DNA from: Gammaproteobacteria bacterium
Lineage (GTDB): Bacteria > Pseudomonadota > Gammaproteobacteria > GCA-001735895
NCBI GenBank assembly: GCA_022340305.1
Contig: JAJDOF010000071.1
Coordinates: forward strand, 1 to 64,000
Length of the DNA: 64,000 nt
Direction: 5' to 3'
Made by a program: the position numbers and the translations under genes. A model generated the notes under the pieces. It had not been told where the DNA came from and made no database searches. It saw only the letters and a program-made list of their open reading frames with translations. Below, piece by piece: positions 48,756 to 57,623 of this stretch (position 1 is its first letter; each line of letters starts with the position of its first letter).

Positions 48756-51281
48756 TTGAATAGATCTCTGATAAAAAGCGACTGGTTCATCGGGCTGGTT
48801 ATCATGTTTCTGTTTCTGATAGCCGCGGAAGCGGGATGGTTTGCTGCGTTCGACCGCCAGGCCTATAACCTGGGTGTACAATTTACCTCGAGCAAAGAGC
48901 CGCACGAAGACATCGTGGTGATTGCAATCGATGACAAATCGCTGCGCGAACTCGGCGCCTGGCCCTGGTCGCGTGACGTACTCGCGGAACTGAACCAACT
49001 GGTGACTCGTGGCGGACCCAGGGTAATCGGGTATACCCTGCCAATGGATAGCAATCAGTTCCAGGCTGGCCGCGGAGCGCTGTCAGATTTGCGTAAAATC
49101 CTGAAACAGGAAAATAAACTCAGTAATCGAGTGAATCGGGCGCTGAGTCTTACAGAATCGACCTTAAATGGCGACGACAAGCTGGAGGCCAGTTTCAAGG
49201 CGGCCGGTCGCATCGTGCTGTCAATATCATATATCGAGGGTGCTGGTCCCGAGACTGGTTTGACGCCATCCCTGCCTCGTTACCTGCAACGTTTTTCCCT
49301 CCCGAAAGTAGAGATCGACAACCTGAGCCAGGGTTTCGGATGGCCTACGCCCGGGATAACCCGTGCCGAGGAGATTTTTCCACCGCTTGAATCCCTTACC
49401 CGGCCAGTCGGCGCCGTGGGCGTTACCGGCATGACCCAGGATTTCGGGGGTCAGCCATTAATGGTGAAATATGGTAACGACGTGTTGCCGTCATTCGCAC
49501 TGATGATGGCGGCACGCAGCAAGGGCCTGTCGACACAGCACATCGAATCGCAGGGCCTGATCAGTCCGATGCTGGATGGCAAGGACCTTGGCACCGATTA
49601 CCATCTCAGGATTTATCCGCGCTATTACAGTGGCCAGAATAACAAATCTGCATTTCCAATCTATTCGATAGTCGATGTGCTCAACGGTAATATCGACGTC
49701 AATCTGTTTCGCGACAAGATTGTCATAGTGGGGCTTACTTCGCCACGCGATGTACAACTGGGCCAGACACCATCTGGCGAGCCGATATCGGCAACCGTTG
49801 CCACGGCACACACGGTGTCGAGCATACTCAATAACGAGCAATACCATTTACCTGATTGGTCTGGCTGGGCCCTGCGCGTTCTGATGGTTGCACTAGGGCT
49901 CTATATGATGCTGGTATTCGGCCGAGTTCGCAGCAGCATGGCATTTTTCATCAGCATGTTCCTGGTGTTGATGGTATTCAACGCGCACTTCCTGTTGATG
50001 AGCACCCAGTCAATGTGGATACCGATGATGCCGGCGGTGGCGATGTTGCTGATTGGCCAGTTGCAGTTTTCGATACGGCAAAAGGTGAACGGTCGGTTGC
50101 GTAGCGTAGAGGATGAATTATCATTGGCCAACCGTGAGTTGGGGCTCGCGCTGCAGGCGCAGGGCTTTCTCGACCAGGCCTTTGAAAAGTTGCGCCACTG
50201 CCGCATCGACGCACCCCTGCTTGGGCTGGTTTACAGTCTGGGTCTCGATTACGAACGTAAACGCCAGTTTAATAAGGCCGAGACGGTGTTCAAATTTATC
50301 CTGCAGCACGACCCCAGGTACAACGACGTCAGCGATCGCATCAACCAGAATGAACAGGCGGCCAATACCGTGGTGCTGGCCGGACAGAACACCGACGGTC
50401 CCGGCGCCAACCTGATCAGTAGTCAGAACGGTGTGCAGAAACCAAAACTGGGGCGCTACCAGATTGACCGCGAGATAGGTCGTGGCGCGATGGGTATGGT
50501 TTATCTCGGTCGCGATGAAAAGATCGGTCGCACCGTGGCAGTTAAAACCATGATGCTATCGAGCGACCTCGACGAAGGCCTGCGCGATGAAATTCGCACG
50601 CGTTTTTTTCGCGAAGCCGAGGCTGCCGGCCGGCTCGATCATCCTAACATCGTTACCGTTTACGATGTCGGCGAAGAGCAGGATCTTGCCTACATCGCGA
50701 TGGATTACCTGAAGGGTAAGGACCTGACTGCATACAGCACCAAAAAGACCCTGCTATCGGTAAGCCAGGTATTCGGAATCGTTTCGAATGTCGCCATGGC
50801 CCTTGATTACGCCCATAAGCAGCGGGTTGTGCATCGCGACATCAAGCCGGCCAACATCATCTACGATCATGACAAAAATATCGCCAAAATCACCGATTTT
50901 GGCGTCGCCTGCCTCACCGATGCGAGCAAGACCAAAACGGGTACCATAATCGGCAGCCCCTATTACATGGCGCCCGAACAACTGGCCGGGAAAAAAGTCG
51001 ACGGCCGCGCCGACCTGTTTTCGCTGGGAGTAACCCTGTATCAGATGCTGTGCGGTGTCTTGCCGTTCAACGGCGACTCAATCGCCAGCCTGATGTATAA
51101 CATCGCCAACGAAGAACATGTTGACATCCGGCGCTTTCGTGCTGATCTGCCAAATTGTATCAATAAACTGATCAATACAGCTCTGCAGAAGGACGCGACA
51201 AAGCGGTTTCAATCGGGTAAACAGATGGCAATTGCGATGAAAACCTGCCACGAACACATCCGTGAAATGGAAGCTGCCTGA
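48756..51281 (+). CDS. CHASE2-domain serine/threonine protein kinase
   Basis: An 841-residue membrane kinase. A short N-terminal helix (LVIMFLFLIAAEAGW) leads to a periplasmic CHASE2 sensor (about 30-355), three membrane helices (about 365-445) and a linker with a TPR-like helix pair. A Hanks-type kinase follows from about 565: IGRGAMGMVYLGRDEKIGR with VAVK, HRDIKPANI, ITDFGVACL and YYMAPEQLAG, all catalytic residues intact. The start at 48756 is a TTG; the first ATG is 16 codons in. It would sense an extracytoplasmic ligand and phosphorylate cytoplasmic proteins. The ligand and targets are unknown, and no phosphatase is adjacent. Confidence 0.9.
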   Translation: MNRSLIKSDWFIGLVIMFLFLIAAEAGWFAAFDRQAYNLGVQFTSSKEPHEDIVVIAIDDKSLRELGAWPWSRDVLAELNQLVTRGGPRVIGYTLPMDSNQFQAGRGALSDLRKILKQENKLSNRVNRALSLTESTLNGDDKLEASFKAAGRIVLSISYIEGAGPETGLTPSLPRYLQRFSLPKVEIDNLSQGFGWPTPGITRAEEIFPPLESLTRPVGAVGVTGMTQDFGGQPLMVKYGNDVLPSFALMMAARSKGLSTQHIESQGLISPMLDGKDLGTDYHLRIYPRYYSGQNNKSAFPIYSIVDVLNGNIDVNLFRDKIVIVGLTSPRDVQLGQTPSGEPISATVATAHTVSSILNNEQYHLPDWSGWALRVLMVALGLYMMLVFGRVRSSMAFFISMFLVLMVFNAHFLLMSTQSMWIPMMPAVAMLLIGQLQFSIRQKVNGRLRSVEDELSLANRELGLALQAQGFLDQAFEKLRHCRIDAPLLGLVYSLGLDYERKRQFNKAETVFKFILQHDPRYNDVSDRINQNEQAANTVVLAGQNTDGPGANLISSQNGVQKPKLGRYQIDREIGRGAMGMVYLGRDEKIGRTVAVKTMMLSSDLDEGLRDEIRTRFFREAEAAGRLDHPNIVTVYDVGEEQDLAYIAMDYLKGKDLTAYSTKKTLLSVSQVFGIVSNVAMALDYAHKQRVVHRDIKPANIIYDHDKNIAKITDFGVACLTDASKTKTGTIIGSPYYMAPEQLAGKKVDGRADLFSLGVTLYQMLCGVLPFNGDSIASLMYNIANEEHVDIRRFRADLPNCINKLINTALQKDATKRFQSGKQMAIAMKTCHEHIREMEAA

Positions 51282-51300
51282 AAAACGGCTATTCGACCGT

Positions 51301-52728
51301 TCAGGCCAGGGCTTTAAAACGCCGTAGTGCCCGCTCTCGAGTAATTTTCAAATCAACCATGGGTTTCGGGTAGTCGATACCGAGCCTGATTCCTGCGGCT
51401 TGCAATTGTGCCTCACTTGCCTGCCAGGGTTGGTGGCGCAGACGCGCCGGTAACCCGCCAAGTTCCGGACAGTAGCGCAGCAGGTAGTGTCCCTCTGCAT
51501 CGAATTTTTCGCTTTGCAATACCGGATTAAAAATCCGAAAGTAAGGAGCGGCATCGGCGCCCGAGCCGGCGCACCATTGCCAGCTGGCGCTATTGTTGGC
51601 GAGATCGGCATCGACCAGGCAGTCCCAGAACCAGTCGGCACCGCTACGCCAGTGGATGAGGAGGTTCTTGATCAGGAACGAGGCGACGATCATACGTACG
51701 CGATTATGCATATAGCCGGTTTGCCAGAGTTCCCGCAAACCCGCGTCAACGATGGGGAAGCCGGTATTACCCTGTTGCCACAGTGCCAGAGCCGCATCGT
51801 CTTTACGCCATTCAAAGCCATCGAAACGCGGGTTGAAGTTATCCTCGGGCAACTGCGGAAAGTGGTACAGCAAATGGTAGGAAAACTCTCGCCAGGCGAT
51901 CTCGCGCAGAAAATGTGCGGGTCCTTCAGACTGTGCCTGCGATGCGATGTGTTCGATTCGGTGCCAGAGTTGATGAGGCGAAATTTCGCCAAAATGCAAG
52001 TGCGGGGATAGTCGCGAAGTTGCATCGATTGCGGGGAAGTCACGCGCCAGCTTGTATTCGACGAGTCGATCATCGCAAAACTGTTCTAGCTGATCATCGG
52101 CGCCTGACTCGCCTATTTGCCACTGGTTGCACAGCATTTGGTGCCAGTCGAGATGGGTGGACAGCAATCCCAGAGCGTCGAGCGGTTGCGCAAAATCGCT
52201 TTCGACGTCGTGATAACGCAACCGTGGCGGTGGCGCCAACGGCTGTCGGGGAGGCTGAGCCTGGCGGCAGCCCCTCTGGTAGAAGGGTGTAAAAACCCGG
52301 TAGGGAGTGCCGTCTTTCTTGGCGACATCCCAGGGTTCCCACAGCAGGGAAGCGTTGAAGCTGCGGCTGGTGACACCATGCCCCATCAAATCCTGCTTGA
52401 TCAGGATATCGCGTTGCACACGCCAGGGTTCGTAGCAGCGGTTCCAGAATATCGCGTCGACCTGTTGCTCCTCGAGCAGGCGCGCGATGATGTCACGCGC
52501 ATCACCGACAAACAGTTGTAGCCTGCCATCGAGACTCTGATTCAGGGCAGTGAGCGAATGATGCAACCAGGCGCGGCTGGCACCACCCATGGCCCAATGC
52601 GCGGCGTTGACGTCGTCGAGAATATAAATAGGCAACAGGGCATCGTATTCGGCTGCCGCATTCAGCGCCGGGTTATCGTGGATTCTAAGGTCCTGGCGAA
52701 ACCAGACGATGGATAATGATTGCGGCAT
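51301..52728 (-). CDS. phrB: Deoxyribodipyrimidine photolyase
   Basis: A 475-residue class I CPD photolyase that uses blue light and FAD to split cyclobutane pyrimidine dimers. The start SLSIVWFRQDLRIHDNPALN and the C-terminal block YMHNRVRMIVASFLIKNLLI with the FAD-binding DLANNSASWQWCAGSGAD are textbook. It is the last gene of the rpoE-chrR operon, which links DNA repair to the light-stress response. Its neighbour encodes a DUF523/DUF1722 protein that commonly accompanies photolyases. Confidence 0.96.
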   Translation of the reverse strand: MPQSLSIVWFRQDLRIHDNPALNAAAEYDALLPIYILDDVNAAHWAMGGASRAWLHHSLTALNQSLDGRLQLFVGDARDIIARLLEEQQVDAIFWNRCYEPWRVQRDILIKQDLMGHGVTSRSFNASLLWEPWDVAKKDGTPYRVFTPFYQRGCRQAQPPRQPLAPPPRLRYHDVESDFAQPLDALGLLSTHLDWHQMLCNQWQIGESGADDQLEQFCDDRLVEYKLARDFPAIDATSRLSPHLHFGEISPHQLWHRIEHIASQAQSEGPAHFLREIAWREFSYHLLYHFPQLPEDNFNPRFDGFEWRKDDAALALWQQGNTGFPIVDAGLRELWQTGYMHNRVRMIVASFLIKNLLIHWRSGADWFWDCLVDADLANNSASWQWCAGSGADAAPYFRIFNPVLQSEKFDAEGHYLLRYCPELGGLPARLRHQPWQASEAQLQAAGIRLGIDYPKPMVDLKITRERALRRFKALA

Positions 52729-52738
52729 CTGTCCGGGC

Positions 52739-53716
52739 CTAGAGTGAATTCAGCAGCATCAGCTCGTCCGGATGCGGCTGCAGATAGTAGGAGCGTTCGA
52801 TGTAGTCATTGGGATTGCGGCGGAAGTGATGGCGCAGCAAGGTAATCGGCACGATCAGGGGCAACAGTCCGCGCCGATAGTTCTCGATGCTCTCGGTCAA
52901 CTCCTGCTTGTCACTCTTGTCCAGGTCCTGCTTGAGGTAACCACGGATGTGTTCGAGCACGTTGACGTGATTGGAGCGCGTTGCACTGATCTTGAGAATG
53001 GCCATCAATTGCGCCAGGTATTGCGGCGCATAGTCCTTTGCAAGCGGTTGCCCGGATTGCTGCTGGACGGCAGCAAGTTCACGCCCGAGCTGGCGACCGA
53101 GGTCCTGGTTGTGTGAATACAGGATTAACTTGTGGCGGCCGTGGAAATCGGTCAATCCGGCCCAGTCGATACCGCTTTTGAGCAGCTCATGCCAACGCCG
53201 GTAAATAAAAACGCGCTTGACGAAGCTTTCGCGCAACACCGGGTCGCCGAGGCGACCTTCCTCCTCGATCGGCAGTGCCGGGAAATTTTGCATCAACCTT
53301 GCGGTATAAAGGCCGACCCCGTCGCGCTGCGGCTGCTCACCGCGGTAGACGCGAACCCGTGCCATGCCACAGCTGGGAGAATCCTTCTTGACGATGTAGC
53401 CGAATACCTGCCGATGCCAGCTCGCCTGATCCTCTGCGCTCTGGATCAAGGCACGGGTGAAGTTCAATTCGGTATGTTTGTTGCCTATCGCTTCGGTTTT
53501 ACCGTCGACTGCGACCAGGCGGATGGTTTCTCGCGGTACGCCGAGGCCGATCGCTATCTCCGGGCAGAAAGGTCGGTAACGAAAATATTGACCGAGCGTG
53601 TCGAGAACGTAACGATTTTGCTTGTGGCCACCGTCGAAACGTACTTTTTCACCAATCAGGCAGCTGCTGATACCGACCAGTATTTTCGACGGGTAGTCAG
53701 TGCTGACGAGATTCAC
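52739..53716 (-). CDS. DUF523 and DUF1722 (YbgA) fusion protein
   Basis: A 325-residue protein with an N-terminal DUF523 domain, seen in ISSCLIGEKVRFDGGHK, CPEIAIGLGVPRETIRL and KKDSPSCGMARVRVY, all with conserved cysteines, and a C-terminal DUF1722 domain from about 190 (FHGRHKLILYSHN). This is the usual two-domain form of E. coli YbgA plus its DUF523 part. The biochemical role is unknown. It lies 10 bases before phrB and 11 after chrR, so it belongs to the same operon; the link to photolyase is widespread. Confidence 0.92.
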   Translation of the reverse strand: MNLVSTDYPSKILVGISSCLIGEKVRFDGGHKQNRYVLDTLGQYFRYRPFCPEIAIGLGVPRETIRLVAVDGKTEAIGNKHTELNFTRALIQSAEDQASWHRQVFGYIVKKDSPSCGMARVRVYRGEQPQRDGVGLYTARLMQNFPALPIEEEGRLGDPVLRESFVKRVFIYRRWHELLKSGIDWAGLTDFHGRHKLILYSHNQDLGRQLGRELAAVQQQSGQPLAKDYAPQYLAQLMAILKISATRSNHVNVLEHIRGYLKQDLDKSDKQELTESIENYRRGLLPLIVPITLLRHHFRRNPNDYIERSYYLQPHPDELMLLNSL

Positions 53717-53727
53717 CGGGATCTACT

Positions 53728-54390
53728 TCAGGCATAGCTGCGCCGAATGAAAGGATTCATCAGGCGACTGAAAAAACCGGTGAACTGTATCGGGCCCTCG
53801 GTTACCGCCAGACACAGACATTCACGATGCAGGGATGCGACCGGAGTATGCTTGTCGTGTTTGCCGCGCAACAGGAAATCACCTTCGCCATAGAGCCCGG
53901 CTTCATCGGAGAAGCTACCCTCGAGAATAACCGTATACTCGTCTCCCAGGTGGGTGTGCGTGATTGCCGAGCCGCCAGGCTTGATTTTGAGAAGTTCTAC
54001 CCTGGCACCATTGCTGTCACGGCACAGTTCGACGCTGCGAATGTCGGCGGATACACGCCGCCATGGCAGATCATCGTAATTTCCATGGACAAACTGTTGC
54101 AGACATCTCGGTACTGTCGAGTCAGGCAGGGGATGGGCCTGCTCGCTGTTTTCTTCGCTCAGCGAATCGAGTCGGTCTAACAGTCTGTTCTTGAGCTCGT
54201 CGGCGGCGGGAGCCGGCTTTAATTGTTGCATCAATTCGCTACCCACGCGGTTCAGGCGTTGCAACTTGCGACCACAGTCGGGACAGCGCTCGAGGTGAAT
54301 CGAAATGCACAGTGCCTGGCTCAGCGGCAGGCTGGCGGCAGAATACGCGGCCAGTAGTTCGTCTTCGGGGTGTTTGTTTGCATTATTCAT
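53728..54390 (-). CDS. chrR: ChrR-type zinc anti-sigma factor
   Basis: A 220-residue ChrR homologue. The N-terminal zinc anti-sigma domain has H32, C36 and C39 in IHLERCPDCG, which hold the sigma factor in the cytoplasm. A C-terminal cupin domain has HTHLGDEYTVILEG (H145, H147, E151) and further His at 178 and 181, as in Rhodobacter ChrR, where the second zinc site releases sigma in the presence of singlet oxygen. It starts two bases after rpoE and is predicted to be its dedicated inhibitor. Confidence 0.94.
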   Translation of the reverse strand: MNNANKHPEDELLAAYSAASLPLSQALCISIHLERCPDCGRKLQRLNRVGSELMQQLKPAPAADELKNRLLDRLDSLSEENSEQAHPLPDSTVPRCLQQFVHGNYDDLPWRRVSADIRSVELCRDSNGARVELLKIKPGGSAITHTHLGDEYTVILEGSFSDEAGLYGEGDFLLRGKHDKHTPVASLHRECLCLAVTEGPIQFTGFFSRLMNPFIRRSYA

Positions 54391-54392
54391 GA

Positions 54393-54980
54393 TTATCTCA
54401 CTACCAGAACTTCAAGTTTCTTCAACGCCAGGCGTACGCGCGATTTCACGGTACCCAGTGGCAGCTTCAACTCGTTACTGGCCTGTTGGTGGCTTTTCCC
54501 CTCCAGATAAACCTTGGTTAATATTTCCGCCTGTTCTCGTGGCAGCTGTTTGAGTCCTGCTCTAATGCTTTCTTCGGCCCTGCTTTGCTGTACCTGCTGA
54601 AAGGGTCCGGGCCCGTCGTCTTCGATTTCGTTAAAGATGTCGGTTGGATCAATTTCGGTCAGATAGCGGCTGTTGCGGCGCAAATAGTCGATGCGACAGT
54701 TGCGAGCCAGGGTGAAAATCCAGGTGTTCAGGTTGGCGAGTCGATCATTGTACTTGTCGGCCTTGAGCCAGACCCGAGTCATGACCTCCTGCACCAGCTC
54801 ATCGGCGACCAGGTCGGCTCCCGGCTCACGCGCCAGACTGTAAGCGCGAATCAGTGGAGCATAGTGATCGAAGAGTCTCGCAAACGCTTCTTTGTCGCGA
54901 TTATTTGCGACCAGGGAGAGACTTGCGCTGAGTTCTGTCAGCTTGTCGCCAGGGGATCGTTGGTTAGCCATGGAGACCAT
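54393..54980 (-). CDS. rpoE: ECF RNA polymerase sigma factor (RpoE of the RpoE-ChrR pair)
   Basis: A 195-residue ECF sigma factor of the ChrR-linked group. Region 2 contains ADELVQEVMTRVWLKADKYN and NLNTWIFTLARNCRIDYLRR; region 4 contains LPREQAEILTKVYLEGKSHQQASNEL and GTVKSRVRLALKKLE for -35 recognition. An ATG at 54980 is used; an ATG at 54971 is an alternative. The promoter directly ahead has the same elements as that of the divergent operon, so the factor probably activates itself. Target genes likely include photolyase and the lipid operon. Confidence 0.95.
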   Translation of the reverse strand: MVSMANQRSPGDKLTELSASLSLVANNRDKEAFARLFDHYAPLIRAYSLAREPGADLVADELVQEVMTRVWLKADKYNDRLANLNTWIFTLARNCRIDYLRRNSRYLTEIDPTDIFNEIEDDGPGPFQQVQQSRAEESIRAGLKQLPREQAEILTKVYLEGKSHQQASNELKLPLGTVKSRVRLALKKLEVLVVR

Positions 54981-55010
54981 TATATACTCGCTATGTCAGG
55001 ATGTAGGGTA

Positions 55011-55039
55011 ATATACGAGGCAATAACGAAAGCGGATCA
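55011..55039 (-). promoter_or_regulatory. ECF-type promoter of the rpoE-chrR operon
   Basis: Minus-strand TGATCC (55034-55039), a 17-base spacer and GTATAT (55011-55016), 30 bases ahead of the rpoE ATG. TGATC is the -35 core recognised by Rhodobacter RpoE, and the element is matched exactly by the divergent promoter. Confidence 0.85.
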
Positions 55040-55045
55040 CTGGCC

Positions 55046-55074
55046 TGATCCAAAGCGCCCAACGAGGCGTATAA
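55046..55074 (+). promoter_or_regulatory. ECF-type promoter of the divergent lipid/redox operon
   Basis: TGATCC (55046-55051), a 17-base spacer and GTATAA (55069-55074), 40 bases ahead of the NTF2-like ATG. It is arranged back to back with the rpoE promoter with only six bases between the two -35 elements. Confidence 0.85.
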
Positions 55075-55114
55075 CCACATCTATATCGGTTTAGTTATAC
55101 ACTAGGGTTGCCCA

Positions 55115-55543
55115 ATGACTACGAATACGCTTCTGGTTGAGCGCTTCAAATCTTACTTCAAGATCCTGCATGAATCGGACTTGAGTCAGTTGCGTGATAT
55201 CTATGCAGAGCAAATCCTGTTCAAAGATCCGGTGCACGAGATACGTGGACTGGTCGAGCTCGAGGATTACTTTACTTCCTTATGCGCCGATTTGAGCGAT
55301 TGTCGTTTCGAGTACCTCGACGAAATGGTCTCCGATCGTGCAGCCTACGTGAAATGGATGATGCATTTCAAACACCCCAGGCTTGGTAACCGTCTCATCA
55401 GTGTGCGCGGGGTGAGCCATTTGAAACTTGGCGACAAGATTGAATACCACGAGGATTTTTATGACATGGGTGCGATGCTGTACGAGCAATTGCCGCTGAT
55501 CGGCAACGTGACACGCTGGCTCAGATTGCGTCTGGCGAGCTAG
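55115..55543 (+). CDS. NTF2/SnoaL-like protein
   Basis: A 142-residue protein of the NTF2/SnoaL fold: a first helix LVERFKSYFKILHESDLSQL, then IYAEQILFKDPVHEIRG and a sheet ending in the YHEDFYDMGAML segment. The family includes small isomerases, hydratases and binding proteins, and SnoaL-like proteins commonly open the operons that also hold SDR, amine-oxidase, DUF1365 and Cfa genes. The catalytic pair cannot be assigned with confidence. First gene downstream of the TGATCC promoter; five bases separate it from the SDR gene. Confidence 0.85.
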   Translation: MTTNTLLVERFKSYFKILHESDLSQLRDIYAEQILFKDPVHEIRGLVELEDYFTSLCADLSDCRFEYLDEMVSDRAAYVKWMMHFKHPRLGNRLISVRGVSHLKLGDKIEYHEDFYDMGAMLYEQLPLIGNVTRWLRLRLAS

Positions 55544-55547
55544 CAGC

Positions 55548-56321
55548 ATGCAAACCAGTAATCAGAAAGTCATTTGGGTAACCGGTGCGAGCAGTGGGTT
55601 GGGTCGCAGTATCGCGCTGCAACTGGCCAACCGCGGTGCGCTGGTGATTGCCTCGGCGCGCAACCGACAGGCGCTAGACGAACTGGCGGCACAAAACGCT
55701 AACATTCGCGCGCTCGCCTGCGACATCACCGACGCCGCTGAATGCGCGGCGCTCGGCGCGCAAATCGCCGCAATTTCGCCTCACATCGACCAGGCAATAC
55801 TGAACGCCGGCAACTGCGAATACCTCGACTTCCCCGACCCCGACTGGGCCGCCGTGCGGCGGGTGATGGAGGTTAATTTTTTCGGCACGGTCAACTGCGT
55901 AGAGTTAGTGCTGCCGTTGCTGCGCGCTGCGCGCAGGCCTCACCTGGTGGTGATAGCGTCGCAGGCGACCGCGGCACCTTTTCCACGGGCCGAGGCCTAC
56001 GGTGCATCCAAGGCGGCACTACAATATTTTTGTGCTTGCCTGCGCCTCGACCTGGCTTGCGAAAAGATCGACGTCAGCGTCGTCAACCCGGGTTTTGTCG
56101 ATACCCCGCTGACGCGCAAGAACGACTTCGAGATGCCGTTTCTGATGGACGTTGAGCAGGCTGCAAGCCGCGTTATCGGCAAGCTGGCTTCGAGACCGCG
56201 ACGCTACAGTTTTCCAATGCGTCTATCATTGTTGCTCGGCCTGTCAAAACTGGCTCCCGGTCTGTGGCAGAAAGCCATGACAGCGAGCAAAAAATCCAGC
56301 ACCACTCCACCGGGGACCTGA
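55548..56321 (+). CDS. Short-chain dehydrogenase/reductase
   Basis: A 257-residue classical SDR. The cofactor motif TGASSGLG is at residues 12-19, NAG at 86-88, and the catalytic set Ser138, Tyr151 and Lys155 (YGASK) is intact. It ends with a C-terminal membrane-like segment (LSLLLGLSKLAPGLWQKAM), suggesting a membrane-bound lipid or aldehyde substrate. The substrate is unknown. Second gene of the ECF-controlled operon; three bases to the FAD enzyme. Confidence 0.9.
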   Translation: MQTSNQKVIWVTGASSGLGRSIALQLANRGALVIASARNRQALDELAAQNANIRALACDITDAAECAALGAQIAAISPHIDQAILNAGNCEYLDFPDPDWAAVRRVMEVNFFGTVNCVELVLPLLRAARRPHLVVIASQATAAPFPRAEAYGASKAALQYFCACLRLDLACEKIDVSVVNPGFVDTPLTRKNDFEMPFLMDVEQAASRVIGKLASRPRRYSFPMRLSLLLGLSKLAPGLWQKAMTASKKSSTTPPGT

Positions 56322-56324
56322 AGT

Positions 56325-57623
56325 ATGAATATCGCCATCATCGGCTGTGGAATTTCTGGACTGAGCGCTGCTTACTATCTGCACGAAAACCATGAGCTGA
56401 CCCTGTATGAATCGGCGGCGCGTATCGGAGGTCATACCGCCACCGTCGATGTCGACTGGCAAGGGCACAGATACGCAATCGATACCGGATTCATCGTTTA
56501 CAACGACTGGACCTATCCCAACTTTATCGAGTTGATGCAGGCGCTCGGGGTTGCTACGAAACCAACGGAAATGAGTTTCAGCGTGCGCTGCGACCACAGC
56601 GGCCTCGAGTACGGTGGCAATAACCTGAGTACCCTGTTTGCGCAGCGGCGCAATTTGTTGCGTCCTTCTTTTTACAAAATGTTGCAGGATATTTTACGTT
56701 TTAATCGGGAAGCGGTAAGCGACCTGGACAGTGGACGCCTGTCCGCCACCACGACGCTTGGCGAGTACCTCGTCGCAAATCGTTATGGGAAGGAATTCAT
56801 CCATCATTATCTGTTGCCCATGGGGTCCGCAATCTGGTCGGCCTCGATCGATGGCATGGTCGATTTCCCGTTACTCTTCTTCATCCGATTTTTCAAGAAC
56901 CACGGCTTGTTGAGCGTCAATAATCGGCCGCAGTGGCATGTTATCGAGGGTGGCTCAAGGGCTTATCTTGAACCATTGACGCGCAGTTTCAGCCAGTCGA
57001 TTCGTTGCAACGCGCGCATCGTATCTGTGCGTCGGCGCCCGGGGTCCGTCGAACTGGTGATGAGCGATGGGCACAGAGTACAGCATGATCAGGTGATCTT
57101 CGCCTGCCACAGTGATCAAGCCCTGGCGTTGCTGGATGATGCCACCCAGGCCGAGCGCGAAGCGCTCGGTGCTATTCCCTACCAGTCTAACGAGGTGGTG
57201 CTGCATCACGATGACAGCCTGTTGCCGCGCAGTCGACGGGCCTGGTCGAGCTGGAACTACTGGCTTCGCGAGCCCGCCCAGTCGCAACCGGTTCTGAACT
57301 ACAATATGAACATTTTACAGGGGCTCGAGGCGGAAACGACTTTCTGTGTTACGCTAAATGCCTCCGAAACCATCGCCCCCGAAAAAATTATCGACAGCTT
57401 TGAATACAGCCACCCGGTATTTTCGCTGGAGGCGATAGCCGCGGCGCGAAAAATCGAAGATTTCAACGGCCTCAACCATAGCTGGTTTGCGGGCGCCTAC
57501 CTGGGTAACGGCTTCCATGAAGACGGTGTGGTCAGTGCCAGACAAGTGGCGGTTGCTATCAATCGTATTGCCGCGGGCGCGACCAATCGGCACCAGTCCA
57601 GTGCCGACCCTGCGCATGTATAG
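56325..57623 (+). CDS. FAD-dependent amine-oxidase-like oxidoreductase
   Basis: A 432-residue FAD protein of the amine oxidase/phytoene desaturase superfamily. The dinucleotide-binding start NIAIIGCGISGLSAAYYL is followed by YESAARIGGHTATV, and the C-terminal FAD segment is AGAYLGNGFHEDGVVSARQV. Homologues in photo-oxidative stress clusters, including UfaD of the furan fatty acid pathway, act on unsaturated acyl chains. Here the substrate is inferred only from context. It overlaps the DUF1365 gene by eight bases. Confidence 0.9.
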   Translation: MNIAIIGCGISGLSAAYYLHENHELTLYESAARIGGHTATVDVDWQGHRYAIDTGFIVYNDWTYPNFIELMQALGVATKPTEMSFSVRCDHSGLEYGGNNLSTLFAQRRNLLRPSFYKMLQDILRFNREAVSDLDSGRLSATTTLGEYLVANRYGKEFIHHYLLPMGSAIWSASIDGMVDFPLLFFIRFFKNHGLLSVNNRPQWHVIEGGSRAYLEPLTRSFSQSIRCNARIVSVRRRPGSVELVMSDGHRVQHDQVIFACHSDQALALLDDATQAEREALGAIPYQSNEVVLHHDDSLLPRSRRAWSSWNYWLREPAQSQPVLNYNMNILQGLEAETTFCVTLNASETIAPEKIIDSFEYSHPVFSLEAIAAARKIEDFNGLNHSWFAGAYLGNGFHEDGVVSARQVAVAINRIAAGATNRHQSSADPAHV

